A stretch of 64,000 nucleotides of DNA from Paracoccus jeotgali (GCF_002865605.1 NZ_CP025583.1:910501-974500), one strand, 5' to 3'. Positions 25,716 through 34,902 are shown, numbered from the stretch's first letter. The notes: a model not told the origin generated them from the letters alone. Program-made: numbers and translations.

Positions 25716-27560
25716 ATGCCGCAAATGCGCCCTGTGCCACGCGAAACCCTCCCGTCGTTCCTGTCTCGGCTGGCAGCATCAAGGGGAGTGGACACGCCGG
25801 AATTCGCCCACGATCTCGGAGGGGCGTTCAAAAGGTTTCTCAGAGGCGACCCAGAGGTCGTGAACAGCTTGGCCAACTGGGCAGGGCTGCGAGACCGCGA
25901 CGTGAAGGAGATGCTCTCCTGGACCGGCATGCCGATAGGAAAGGTCCGTCTGCAGTTCCGGGGTGAGCCTGTCGGTTCTCGTGCATTGCTCAACCCTGTC
26001 GTTGAAGGTTGCCCCACGTGCTTGCGGGAAGACGCACAAGGAAATCTTTCCGAACCGCTAACTCGCATGGCCCTGAGAGGTGACTGGCAGATGCGCGAAG
26101 TATCTGTCTGCCGGCGCCATCGTAAGTTGCTCGTTCCGCTCTGGACGGAGACGCGGCCCGTCCAGAGGTTCGATGCGCAGGGTCAGTTGTCGAGAATCCT
26201 CGACAGGATCATGGCCGGTGACATGGATGGAGACAGTGTCGAGCTGTCCCGATTCGATGACTGGCTGGACGATCGGCTGAGCAGCACAACCGATCCGACC
26301 TGGCTGGCGGCGCAAGCGACGGCTGCAAGTGCATCATTCTGCCGGTTGTTCGGACAGGGGCTGTTGCCCCATGCAGGTTCCGACGCCTCTATTCGACACC
26401 GGCACGAAGCGGCGGCCGCTGGCTTTTCGATCGTAGAACATGGCCCAGAGGCGATCGTGGCGCATCTTGTGGCGTCCTCAACCGGCGCAGCCACTGTATC
26501 CGACCCCGTTCGCCAGGCACATGGCAAGCTGATCTTCGCGCTGGAATCCCATTTATTGGACGAACCGTCATTTGACGTTTTCCGAGATATTCTCCGGGAG
26601 GCAGTGTTGGAGATATGGCCTGTTGCCGCGGGAGAAAAGGTGTTGGGCGCAGTTCTGAATGGACGCAGGCTACACTCCGTCAGTTCGGCCGCAGCAGAAG
26701 CAGGAATTGACCCGGTCCGCCTGCGTCCGATGCTGATCGAAGCTGGTGCATTGACGGCTGATGATCCCCGGCCTGACTCACGTGCCGTCTTCGATGCCAA
26801 GGGATACGCGCAACTTCTGGCGAATATCCCATCGCTGGTGACCACGAAAGCAATGTGTGCGCTACTCGGCACGACGAGGGTAGAGCTGGATGCGCTGAAG
26901 AAGGCGGGAGTTCTCTCCCCGCGCACGGCGCTGGCTGGGGCACGGCGGAAGTGGCTTCCAGATGACGGGTTGTCGCTTCTCGAAGAGTTGCGGAAATGTG
27001 CTGTCGATGTCTCGACGCCGGTCGATGCTCGGGACTGGATCGCCATCCAGTCCGCACAGGCTAGGTCGGGAGTCCGTGTCGCAGACATCATCAACGGCAT
27101 CCGCTCGGGTGATATCGAAGTGCGGCATGTTCAGCCAAGCGCAGGATATCATGGCTATCAGGTCTCAGCGGCCGCGATATCTTCTTACGGCGATCGTATT
27201 CAGGCGCGCGAAAGCCTGTCGGGCGAGCTTTCCCTGGCCGAGTTTGGTAGAAGCGTCGGCATACGAGAGATGGAACGGCTCATGGCGCTGATCGAAGCAG
27301 GTGAGATTCCGGCGAGACACGTGATCCATCCCACCACCCGCCGTCCGCAGTGGCGGGTCACAAAATCGGCAGTCGAGACCTTCCGCCGCCGATTCCTGAC
27401 CCCCAGCATAGTCCAGAACGAGTTCGCCTTGTCGATCAATGCCGCGCGGGCAATCCTTCGTGCGGGCAGCATTGCCCCCTATGAACCGAAAGGGCGGAAG
27501 CTCGGAGATCTCTACCTCCGAGACGATGCGTTGCCCCTGATCAGCCGCGCATCATCATAA
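25716..27560 (+). CDS. TniQ-family protein, orphan
   Basis: This encodes 614 residues. The N-terminal ~150 residues fit TniQ: ETLPSFLSRLAASRGVD, WAGLRDRDVKEML and a zinc site formed by CPTC (Cys99, Cys102) and CRRH (Cys132, His135). In Tn7- and Tn5053-type transposons TniQ/TnsD proteins choose the target site. The rest holds several helix-turn-helix-like repeats (e.g. VSSAAAEAGIDPVRLRPMLI, LAEFGRSVGIREMERLMALI), plausible for DNA recognition. No TniA/TnsB transposase or TniB/TnsC ATPase is nearby. It ends 123 bases from the 3' end of a tRNA-Arg gene, so it could be part of a transposon directed to that tRNA. A host-domesticated role is the alternative. Confidence 0.65.
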   Translation: MPQMRPVPRETLPSFLSRLAASRGVDTPEFAHDLGGAFKRFLRGDPEVVNSLANWAGLRDRDVKEMLSWTGMPIGKVRLQFRGEPVGSRALLNPVVEGCPTCLREDAQGNLSEPLTRMALRGDWQMREVSVCRRHRKLLVPLWTETRPVQRFDAQGQLSRILDRIMAGDMDGDSVELSRFDDWLDDRLSSTTDPTWLAAQATAASASFCRLFGQGLLPHAGSDASIRHRHEAAAAGFSIVEHGPEAIVAHLVASSTGAATVSDPVRQAHGKLIFALESHLLDEPSFDVFRDILREAVLEIWPVAAGEKVLGAVLNGRRLHSVSSAAAEAGIDPVRLRPMLIEAGALTADDPRPDSRAVFDAKGYAQLLANIPSLVTTKAMCALLGTTRVELDALKKAGVLSPRTALAGARRKWLPDDGLSLLEELRKCAVDVSTPVDARDWIAIQSAQARSGVRVADIINGIRSGDIEVRHVQPSAGYHGYQVSAAAISSYGDRIQARESLSGELSLAEFGRSVGIREMERLMALIEAGEIPARHVIHPTTRRPQWRVTKSAVETFRRRFLTPSIVQNEFALSINAARAILRAGSIAPYEPKGRKLGDLYLRDDALPLISRASS

Positions 27561-27625
27561 CCCGCTGTAGTGACGGACGATTTATAATACCTTCCGTCGA
27601 GGTCACGTTTCTTCTTGACAGGGGG

Positions 27626-27653
27626 TGTGCACGAAAACCGCATTTTGTGCACA
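27626..27653. repeat. Palindromic repeat between the TniQ gene and tRNA-Arg
   Basis: TGTGCAC (27626-27632) and GTGCACA (27647-27653) form an inverted repeat separated by 14 bases, 30 bases from the tRNA 3' end. It could be a transposase-binding site near an element end, a regulatory site, or a weak hairpin downstream of the tRNA. Nothing decides between these. Confidence 0.35.
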
Positions 27654-27683
27654 GATATGATCCATCGTCAACAATGGAAAGTT

Positions 27684-27760
27684 TGGTGACCCCGGCAGGA
27701 TTTGAACCTGCAACCTGCCCCTTAGGAGGGGGCTGCTCTATCCAGTTGAGCCACGGGGCC
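27684..27760 (-). tRNA. tRNA-Arg (anticodon CCT)
   Basis: This is a 77-base cloverleaf on the reverse strand. The acceptor stem GGCCCCG pairs with CGGGGTC, followed by A and an encoded CCA. The D-arm contains GGCTCAACTGGATAGAGC, the anticodon loop CTCCTAA gives CCT, and the T-arm contains GGTTCAAATCC. tRNA-Arg genes are common island integration sites, and the accessory region begins at its 3' side. Confidence 0.95.
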
Positions 27761-27858
27761 GCCTGCGTTCTTTTGACCGGATAGGAGCGTTTTGGCAAGA
27801 TGCTTGCCTGCGGCCTCTGTCATGCGCTAACTCGAAGAAACGGCAAGCGGGGCCAGCC

Positions 27859-28905
27859 ATGTCTCAACCCAAGAAACGCCGCCCGCTGACCTTGCGGGAC
27901 GTGTCCGAGGCTTCGGGCGTGTCGGAAATGACAGTCAGTCGGGTGCTGCGGAACCGTGGCGATGTCTCGGCGGCGACGCGGGAAAAGGTGCTGACGGCGG
28001 CCAAGACCTTGGGTTACGTCCCCAACAAGATCGCCGGCGGGCTGGCCAGCCAGCAGGTCAACCTGGTCGCCGTGGTCATCCCATCGCTCGCCAATCTGGT
28101 CTTTCCCGATGTGCTCAGCGGCATCTCGGCCGAGCTGGACGACACGCCGCTGCAGCCTGTCATCGGCGTCACGAATTACTCGCCCGCGCGCGAGGAGACG
28201 GTGCTTTACGACATGCTGTCCTGGCGGCCCTCGGGAGTCATTCTGGCGGGGCTGGAGCACAGCCGCGGGGCGCGGGCGATGCTCGAGGCGGTGGCGGTTC
28301 CGGTGGTCGAGATCATGGATGTCGATGGCGATGTGATCGACTGCGCGGTGGGCATCTCGCATCTGCAGGCGGGGCGCCAGATGGCGGCCGAGATACTCGC
28401 CGCCGGTTATCGCCGGATCGGTTTCATCGGCACCCATATGCCCGAGGATCATCGGGCAAAGAAGCGCCTCGCGGGGTTCGAGGCGGCGCTGGCCGAGGCC
28501 GGGGTCGCGCTGGCAGCGCGCGAGTTCTATCAGGGCGGCTCGTCGCTGGCGAAGGGGCGCGAGTTGACCGAGCGCATCCTCGCGCGCGAGCGGGATCTGG
28601 AGTTTCTTTATTATTCCAATGACATGATCGGCGCGGGCGGGCTGTTATGGGCGCGCGAGCAGGGTTATGATATACCGGGCAAGCTGGGGCTTGCGGGGTT
28701 CAACGGCGTCGATCTGCTGGACGGGCTGCCGATCCGGCTGGCCACGACCGATGCCCGCCGGCAGGATATCGGGCGCCGGGCCGCGCGGATCGTGGCGGGG
28801 AAAGAGCCGCGTCCCGAAGGCGGCAAGCTGATCCTCGCGCCGCATTTCCTGCCCGGCGAGACGATCCGCGCGCCGGGGTCGGGGATCGGTGTGCGTCAGG
28901 AGTGA
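27859..28905 (+). CDS. LacI/GntR-type transcriptional regulator
   Basis: This encodes 348 residues. The N-terminal LacI helix-turn-helix (LTLRDVSEASGVSEMTVSRV) and hinge (AKTLGYVPNKIAGGLAS) are followed by a periplasmic-binding-protein-like sensor domain (VVIPSLANLVFPDVLSGISA to LATTDARRQDIGRRAARIVA). It is most like the GntR/IdnR branch that senses gluconate-type sugars, but no sugar genes are adjacent in this window and the effector is unknown. It is the first core gene right of the tRNA-Arg boundary and transcribed away from it. Confidence 0.85.
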   Translation: MSQPKKRRPLTLRDVSEASGVSEMTVSRVLRNRGDVSAATREKVLTAAKTLGYVPNKIAGGLASQQVNLVAVVIPSLANLVFPDVLSGISAELDDTPLQPVIGVTNYSPAREETVLYDMLSWRPSGVILAGLEHSRGARAMLEAVAVPVVEIMDVDGDVIDCAVGISHLQAGRQMAAEILAAGYRRIGFIGTHMPEDHRAKKRLAGFEAALAEAGVALAAREFYQGGSSLAKGRELTERILARERDLEFLYYSNDMIGAGGLLWAREQGYDIPGKLGLAGFNGVDLLDGLPIRLATTDARRQDIGRRAARIVAGKEPRPEGGKLILAPHFLPGETIRAPGSGIGVRQE

Positions 28906-29151
28906 GCAGACGCCATGGCGCGTGGGGCAGGGAATATCCGGCGCGCGCGTGCAGAGGCCGATTCCTGATCTGACGGTTTCGACTGATGCTGCGATCCTCT
29001 CGCAAATCTCTTGCGGTAGCGTCAGACGGCGGGCTTACCGCGCAAGTTGCAGATACGACGGCTCGGTCCGCCGAACACTCCTCGCACCTGGCCGCCGCCA
29101 ATCAGGCGGCGCGGGCGGGGCCGATCCGTCCGCGCCCCAGCCGCCTCGCCC

Positions 29152-30012
29152 TCAGATCGCGCGGCGGCGCATTTCGTCGATATAGATTTCGCGCAGGCGG
29201 GCGGCGACGGGGCCGGGCTTGCCGCTGCCGACGGGGGTGCCGTCGATCTCGACCACCGGCATGACGAAGGCTGAAGCCGAGGTGATGAATGCCTCGTCCG
29301 CCGATTTCGCCTCGTCGGGGGTGAAGGCGCGTTCCTCGACGCTCATCTGCGCCTCATCCGCGAAGCGCAGGACCGCCTGACGGGTGATGCCGTGCAGGAT
29401 GTCGTGGGACAGTTCGCGAGTGATGATTGTGTTGCCGCGCAGGATATAGGCGTTGTTCGAGGTGCCCTCGGTCACCGTGCCATCCTGCACCAGCCAAGCA
29501 TCATCCGCGCCTTGTGCCTTGGCCGCCATCTTGGCCATCGACGGGTAGAGAAGCTGCACCGTCTTGATGTCGCGACGGCCCCACCGCTCGTCCGGCAGGG
29601 TGACGATCTTCAGCCCCGTCCGGGCGGCGGGGTTGTCGGCGAGGCCGGGCTTGGACTGGGTAAAGGCCACCACGGTCGGCGGCGTGTCGGCGGGCGGATA
29701 GGCGAAATCGCGGTCGCCCGGATTGCCGCGCGTGACCTGCAGGTAAACCAGCCCCTCGTCGATCCCGTTGCGCTGCACCAGCTCGCGGAAGGCGGTCAGG
29801 TATTCGTCGTCCGACAGCGGGTTGCGGATTTCCAGCGCATCCAGCGAGCGCTTCAGCCGCGCCTGATGCCCCTCGAAATCGATCAGCTTGCCGTCCAGCA
29901 CGCTGACCACCTCGTACACCCCGTCGGCCATGACGAAACCGCGATCAAAGACCGAGACGCGCGCCTCGGCTTCGGGAAGATAGTCGCCATTCAGGTAGAC
30001 GGTGCGGGACAT
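29152..30012 (-). CDS. dat: D-amino-acid aminotransferase (class IV PLP enzyme)
   Basis: This encodes 286 residues from ATG 30012, which has AAGGAGC upstream. It is a class IV aminotransferase: YLNGDYLPEAEARVSVFDRG at the N-terminus, the PLP lysine expected in RRDIKTVQLLYPSM, VTEGTSNNAYIL, and the domain-end pattern ITSASAFVMPVVEIDG. The SVFDRGFVMADGVYEV and length fit D-alanine-type transaminases (Dat), which make D-glutamate and other D-amino acids for peptidoglycan; branched-chain aminotransferase activity is an alternative. It stands alone, with long non-coding flanks on both sides. Confidence 0.8.
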   Translation of the reverse strand: MSRTVYLNGDYLPEAEARVSVFDRGFVMADGVYEVVSVLDGKLIDFEGHQARLKRSLDALEIRNPLSDDEYLTAFRELVQRNGIDEGLVYLQVTRGNPGDRDFAYPPADTPPTVVAFTQSKPGLADNPAARTGLKIVTLPDERWGRRDIKTVQLLYPSMAKMAAKAQGADDAWLVQDGTVTEGTSNNAYILRGNTIITRELSHDILHGITRQAVLRFADEAQMSVEERAFTPDEAKSADEAFITSASAFVMPVVEIDGTPVGSGKPGPVAARLREIYIDEMRRRAI

Positions 30013-30392
30013 GGACTGCTCCTTGGTTGCAGATTTCCGCAATGTCATGCGCCTGACGGGCAGGGGCGTCAAGCACCGGGCGCGACCACGCGCCGCAGGC
30101 GAAGGTTGACAGAGGCGGGGGCGATGGGGCAAACAGACAGGGCGTCAAGCATTCGTGATCGTGACGCAACGGCATACGCAGGGCGCGCGACGAGGAGGTC
30201 GCCCGCCCGACGCGGGAGGAGACAGACCCTTCGCGCCCGCGAGGGGTCTGTTTCATTGGCAGCGTCTTCATCGGCAGCGTCGGGTCACGGTCTCGCCCGC
30301 AGCGCCCGACCCGCGTCCCCTAGCGCCTTCCGGCTTGGCCTCGGCGCCGGTCAGGTGCAGTCTGGCGCCGATTCACCGCGACAGGAGCCGAC
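30013..30392. other. Non-coding region with a strong hairpin
   Basis: No gene is supported. ACAGACCC (30222-30229) pairs with GGGTCTGT (30244-30251), with further pairing of TCGCG-type sequence inside and TTTC after it. It could be an attenuator or terminator of an unseen transcript from either side. A smaller hairpin lies near 30827-30850, just downstream of the next gene. Confidence 0.35.
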
Positions 30393-30806
30393 ATGGACAC
30401 CCGCTTTCACCTTGCCTATCACGTCCGCGACCTTGACGAGGCCCGCGCCTTTTACGGCGATCTGCTGGGCTGCACCGAGGGGCGCAGCACCGATAGCTGG
30501 GTCGATTACGACTTTTTCGGCCACCAGATCAGCCTGCATCTGGGCGAGCCCTTCGCCACCACGCGCACCGGCAAGGTGGGCGACCATCTGGTGCCGATGC
30601 CGCATCTGGGGCTGGTCATGCGCCATGACGACTGGACGAAGCTGGCCGACCGGCTGGAAGCCGCGGCCGTCCAGTTCATCCTGCCGCCGCAGACGCGCTT
30701 CGCCGGCGAGCCGGGCGAGCAGTCGACCATGTTCTTTGCCGATCCCTCGGGCAATCCCATCGAGATCAAGGGCTTTCGCGACTGGGACGGGCTGTTCGCG
30801 CAGTAG
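30393..30806 (+). CDS. VOC/glyoxalase-family protein
   Basis: This encodes 137 residues. The vicinal oxygen chelate fold is seen in two beta-alpha-beta-beta-beta modules: FHLAYHVRDLDEARAFYGDL with a metal His near residue 10, and the second half ending MFFADPSGNPIEIKGF with the metal Glu. Likely a small dioxygenase or glyoxalase-like enzyme, or a bleomycin-resistance-like binding protein; substrate unknown. It stands alone. Confidence 0.75.
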   Translation: MDTRFHLAYHVRDLDEARAFYGDLLGCTEGRSTDSWVDYDFFGHQISLHLGEPFATTRTGKVGDHLVPMPHLGLVMRHDDWTKLADRLEAAAVQFILPPQTRFAGEPGEQSTMFFADPSGNPIEIKGFRDWDGLFAQ

Positions 30807-30914
30807 CGCCGCCCGATGACGCCCGGAACGCTCACGCTGGCGTGCGCGTTGACCGGCTGATTCGTCGCCGCAAGGTGATGTGCAACCCGCTCTCTAGCCA
30901 GTCATAAAGGACGC

Positions 30915-31511
30915 ATGAAAAAGCTGTCTCTCGCTGTCGCGCCCGTTCTCGCCCTTCTTGCCACCGCGCCCGCGGCCCTGGCCGAGAAGATCCCGCTCAA
31001 CACCATTTCCAACTATCTCAACAGCCTGACCACGCTGCAATCCGAGTTCACGCAGGTGAACCCGGACGGCTCGATCTCGGCCGGGACGGTTTATATCCAG
31101 CGCCCGAACCGGGTCCGGTTCGAATACAAGAACTCGAACCAGCTCATGCTCGCCTCGGGCGGGCAGGTGGCGGTGTTCGACGCGAAATCGAACCAGGGTC
31201 CGCAGATCTATCCGCTGAACCAGACCCCGCTGTCGCTGATCCTCGGGCAGAACGTGAACCTGTCGCGGGCGGGCATGGTGGTCGGCCATAGCGAGCGGAA
31301 GAACACCACCGTCGTCAAGGCGCAGGACCCCGCCCATCCCGAATACGGCAATATCGAGATGGTCTTCACCGCCCCGACCGAGCTGCGTCAATGGGTCGTG
31401 ACCGACGATACCGGCAAGAAAACTACGGTGATTCTGGGCGAGATGAAAAAGGGCGTCAGCTTCAAGCCCTCGACCTTCGCGCTGGAAAGCGAAGTCCAGC
31501 GCCGCAAGTAA
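30915..31511 (+). CDS. lolA: Outer-membrane lipoprotein carrier protein LolA
   Basis: This encodes 198 residues with a Sec signal peptide (MKKLSLAVAPVLALLATAPA then ALA). The mature protein follows LolA: LNSLTTLQSEFTQVNPDGS, GTVYIQRPNRVRFEY and LRQWVVTDDTGKKTTVIL. LolA ferries lipoproteins from the LolCDE transporter across the periplasm to the outer membrane. A preceding AAAGGA serves as ribosome site. The gene converges with the SLT-lipoprotein gene. Confidence 0.88.
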   Translation: MKKLSLAVAPVLALLATAPAALAEKIPLNTISNYLNSLTTLQSEFTQVNPDGSISAGTVYIQRPNRVRFEYKNSNQLMLASGGQVAVFDAKSNQGPQIYPLNQTPLSLILGQNVNLSRAGMVVGHSERKNTTVVKAQDPAHPEYGNIEMVFTAPTELRQWVVTDDTGKKTTVILGEMKKGVSFKPSTFALESEVQRRK

Positions 31512-31524
31512 GGCGCAGGCGGGG

Positions 31525-31541
31525 CAGGGCCGCTGGCCCTG
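31525..31541. terminator. Hairpin between convergent lolA and SLT genes
   Basis: CAGGGCC (31525-31531) pairs with GGCCCTG (31535-31541). It sits between two convergent genes, where a bidirectional terminator is expected. No long T-run follows, so it is only a candidate. Confidence 0.4.
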
Positions 31542-31548
31542 TCCTGGC

Positions 31549-32127
31549 CTAGCGGCAGCTGCGAAGCTGGGCGTGATACATCTCGGCCCGGCCCTGCACG
31601 CGGGCGGCCACGTTCACCAGCCAGCCCTTGCTGAGATAGGACCCCCGCGCATAGCCGGACCGCCCCTCGTGATAGGCGAGGTATTGCGCGCGCGCGTCCC
31701 ATTTCGAAATCCCCAGCCGGCGCGCGCTGCCATCCATATACCAGCCCATGAAATCGGTCGCGTCGTTGATATTGTCGCGCCGCGCCCGGCGGTTGCCGGT
31801 CTGCTGCAGATACTCCTCCCACGTCCCGTCCAGCGCTTGGCTATAGCCATAGGCCGAGCTTTGGCGTCCGATCGGGATGATGCCGAGGGCGTATTGATGC
31901 GGCGTGCGCGCGTCGCCGATGAATTTCGATTCCTGATGGATCGAGGCCATCTGCACCGCCACCGGCACGCCCCAGCGTTTCTCGGCCCGCAGCATGGCGC
32001 GGTGATAGGCGGGACGCTCGCGGACAATGTTGCAGGCATTGTCCAGATCGCGCGGGGCCGAGAAATTGCCGCCTCCGCCGCAGGATGCGACCAGCATCAG
32101 GATCGCAAGTTTCAAAAACCTGTTCAT
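31549..32127 (-). CDS. Lipoprotein with SLT-type transglycosylase domain
   Basis: This encodes 192 residues. The signal peptide ends in a lipobox (LMLVASC), so the protein is predicted to be membrane-anchored at Cys16. The mature part has the lytic transglycosylase-like fold: GVPVAVQMASIHQESKF with the catalytic Glu in QES, then YGYSQALDGTWEEYLQQTGN and a C-terminal YLAYHEGRSGYARG. It probably cleaves peptidoglycan glycan strands. It is convergent with lolA. Confidence 0.75.
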   Translation of the reverse strand: MNRFLKLAILMLVASCGGGGNFSAPRDLDNACNIVRERPAYHRAMLRAEKRWGVPVAVQMASIHQESKFIGDARTPHQYALGIIPIGRQSSAYGYSQALDGTWEEYLQQTGNRRARRDNINDATDFMGWYMDGSARRLGISKWDARAQYLAYHEGRSGYARGSYLSKGWLVNVAARVQGRAEMYHAQLRSCR

Positions 32128-32274
32128 GGCTGCCTCTGCTCTTTTTCGCGGATGCTACAGGCATCGGGTCAGGATGAAAACCGCCCCGCAACCGCCTGAC
32201 GGGTTTCCGCCTGTATGCGCGGCAATGACGCCCCTGCGCCACCGCGGCGCGATCAAACCGGCGTGAAGCGGGCG

Positions 32275-34902
32275 TCAGGCGGTCAGCCCCTTCAGCTCAT
32301 AGATCAGGTCGAGCGCCTCGCGCGGGGACAGGCTATCGGGCTGGATCTCGCGCAGGCGGTCATCGACGGGGCTGGGGGCCGTGCGGGCGGGGGCCGGGGC
32401 AGGCGGCGCGGCGCGGAACAGCGGCAGGTCGTCGATGATCGCGGCCGGACGCGCCGCGCCCTCTCGCTCGCCGGATTCGAGGCTGGTCAGGATGTCGCGG
32501 GCGCGGGCGACGGCCGCGTCGGGCAGACCGGCCAGCCGGGCCACCTGAACGCCATAGGACCGGTCGGCCGCGCCCCGGATCACCTCGTGCAGGAAAATCA
32601 CGTCGCCTTCCCATTCGCGGACCGCGACGGTGGCGTTCTCGACCCCGTCCAGCCGGGCGGCGAGGGCGGTCAGCTCGTGGTAATGCGTCGCGAACAGCGC
32701 CCGGCAGCGGTTGACAGCGTGCAGATGCTCCATCACCGCCCAGGCGATGGACAGCCCGTCCCAGGTCGCGGTGCCGCGCCCGATCTCGTCCAGGATCACC
32801 AGCGCGCGGTCGTCGGCCTGATTGAGGATCGCCGCCGTCTCGACCATCTCGACCATGAAGGTCGAACGTCCCCGCGCCAGATCGTCGGCGGCACCCACCC
32901 GGCTGAAGAGCTGGCTGACCAGCCCCAGATGCGCCCGCGTTGCCGGCACGAAGCTGCCCGCCTGCGCGAGAATGGCGATCAGCGCGTTCTGGCGCAGAAA
33001 GGTCGATTTCCCGGCCATGTTCGGCCCGGTCAGCAGCCAGATTGCGGGCGTCTCGCCCTCGGTCAGGGCGCAGTCATTGGCGACGAAGCTTTGCGATTTG
33101 CGGCGCAGCGCGGCCTCGACCACCGGATGGCGGCCGCCTTCGATCAGAAAGGCGCGGCTGTCGTCGATGACGGGCCGCGTCCAGTCCTGCTCCGCCGCCA
33201 GATCGCCCAGCGCGGCCGCCAGGTCGATCTCGGCCAGCGCGCGCGCCGCCTGTCCGACCGGCCCTGCCTGCGCCAGCACCGCGTCGCGCAGCCGGGCGAA
33301 GATGCCGCGTTCGATCTCCAGCGCGCGGTCGCGGGCGTTCAGGATGCGGGTTTCCAGCTCCGACAGCTCGACCGTGGTGAAGCGGATCTGGTTGGCGGTG
33401 GTCTGGCGGTGGATGAAGATTTGCGACAGCGGCGGGGCCAGCATCTTTTCGGCGTGAGTCGCGGTGGTCTCGATGAAATAGCCCAGAACGTTGTTGTGCT
33501 TGATCTTCAGGCTGCCGACGCCGCTGCGGGCGACGTAATCGGCCTGCATCTGCGCGATCACGCCGCGTCCCTCGTCGCGCAGGCGGCGGGTCTCGTCCAG
33601 ATCCGCGTCAAAGCCGCTGGCGGTGAAGCCGCCATCGCGGGCCAGCAGCGGCGGTTCGGCCACCAGCGCGTCGTCGAGCAGGTCGATCAGCGCCTCGTGC
33701 CCGGACAACGCGCCGACCGCCTCGGCCAGCAGCGGGGGCGCGTCATCGCCCAGCAGCGCCGCGACCGCCAGCCCCTGCGTCAGCCCGGCGCGGATCGCCG
33801 ACAGATCGCGCGGCCCGCCGCGTTCCAGCGCCAGCCGCGACACAGCGCGGTCCATGTCCGGCACCCGCGCCAGCGCCTCGCGCAGGCGCGCGGTCAGCCC
33901 GGTATCGGCCAGCAGCCAGCCCACCGCGTCATGCCGCGCCCGGATCACGCCCATATCGCGCGAGGGCGCGCTGATCCGCCGTTCCAGCAGCCTTGCGCCC
34001 GCCGCCGTCACGCTGCGGTCGATGGCGGCCAGCAGCGAGCCCTCGCGCCCGCCCGACAGCGCCTGCGTCAGTTCCAGATTACGCCGGGTGGCCGCGTCGA
34101 TCTGCATCGCGCCCTGCGCATCCTCGCGCAGCGGCGGGCGGATCAGCGGCATCTGCGCCTTTTGCGTCATGTCGAGATAGGCCGCCAGCGCCCCCATCGC
34201 CGCCAGTTCGGCCCGCGAAAAGCTGCCGAAGCCGTCCAGCGTCTCGACCCGGAACAGCGCCGCCAACCGCCGCGCGGCCGCGGCGGAATCGAAACTCGCC
34301 GCCGGCAGTTCGGTCAGCACGCTGCCTTGATCGGTGGCCAGATCGTCAAGGCCGCTGCCCTCGACGGCCAGCAATTCGCGCGGCGCAATGCGGGCCAGTT
34401 CCGGGGCCAGCCGCGACGACGGGCAGTTCATCACCCGCAGCGTCCCGGTCGAGATATCGACCCAGGCCAGCGCCGCGTCGTCGCGCACCGTGGCGTAGGC
34501 GGCGAGAAAGTTGTGCCGCCGCGCTTCCAGCAGCGATTCTTCGGTCAGCGTGCCGGGCGTGACCAGCCGCACGACATCGCGGGCGACGACCGATTTGCTG
34601 CCCCGCTTGCGCGCCTCGGCCGGGTCTTCCATCTGCTCGGCGATGGCTACGCGAAACCCCTTGCGGATCAGCGTCAGCAGATAGCTTTCGGCGGCGTGGA
34701 CGGGCACCCCGCACATCGGGATCGGCTGGCCCTGATGGGTGCCGCGCCGGGTCAGCGCGATATCCAGCGCCGCCGCCGCCGCCACCGCGTCGTCGAAGAA
34801 CATCTCGTAGAAATCGCCCATGCGATAGAACAGCAGCGCGCCCGGATTGGCCTCGCGGATCGCCAGATACTGCGCCATCATCGGGGTCGGCTGGTCGGTC
34901 AT
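32275..34902 (-). CDS. mutS: DNA mismatch repair protein MutS
   Basis: This encodes 875 residues. The N-terminal mismatch-binding domain has GDFYEMF (phenylalanine wedge motif), and the connector, lever and clamp domains follow. The C-terminal ABC ATPase has WLLTGPNMAGKSTFLRQ (Walker A, near residue 625), ALVILDEIGRGT (Walker B) and FATHYHELT. MutS recognises mispairs and recruits MutL. The length fits the family. It begins 69 bases from the mtaB stop on the same strand, so the two may be co-transcribed. Confidence 0.95.
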   Translation of the reverse strand: MTDQPTPMMAQYLAIREANPGALLFYRMGDFYEMFFDDAVAAAAALDIALTRRGTHQGQPIPMCGVPVHAAESYLLTLIRKGFRVAIAEQMEDPAEARKRGSKSVVARDVVRLVTPGTLTEESLLEARRHNFLAAYATVRDDAALAWVDISTGTLRVMNCPSSRLAPELARIAPRELLAVEGSGLDDLATDQGSVLTELPAASFDSAAAARRLAALFRVETLDGFGSFSRAELAAMGALAAYLDMTQKAQMPLIRPPLREDAQGAMQIDAATRRNLELTQALSGGREGSLLAAIDRSVTAAGARLLERRISAPSRDMGVIRARHDAVGWLLADTGLTARLREALARVPDMDRAVSRLALERGGPRDLSAIRAGLTQGLAVAALLGDDAPPLLAEAVGALSGHEALIDLLDDALVAEPPLLARDGGFTASGFDADLDETRRLRDEGRGVIAQMQADYVARSGVGSLKIKHNNVLGYFIETTATHAEKMLAPPLSQIFIHRQTTANQIRFTTVELSELETRILNARDRALEIERGIFARLRDAVLAQAGPVGQAARALAEIDLAAALGDLAAEQDWTRPVIDDSRAFLIEGGRHPVVEAALRRKSQSFVANDCALTEGETPAIWLLTGPNMAGKSTFLRQNALIAILAQAGSFVPATRAHLGLVSQLFSRVGAADDLARGRSTFMVEMVETAAILNQADDRALVILDEIGRGTATWDGLSIAWAVMEHLHAVNRCRALFATHYHELTALAARLDGVENATVAVREWEGDVIFLHEVIRGAADRSYGVQVARLAGLPDAAVARARDILTSLESGEREGAARPAAIIDDLPLFRAAPPAPAPARTAPSPVDDRLREIQPDSLSPREALDLIYELKGLTA

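Noticed and set aside
27626..27653. Palindrome considered as a LexA box
   Set aside because: Alphaproteobacterial LexA sites are direct repeats of GAAC or GTTC type; this sequence does not match.
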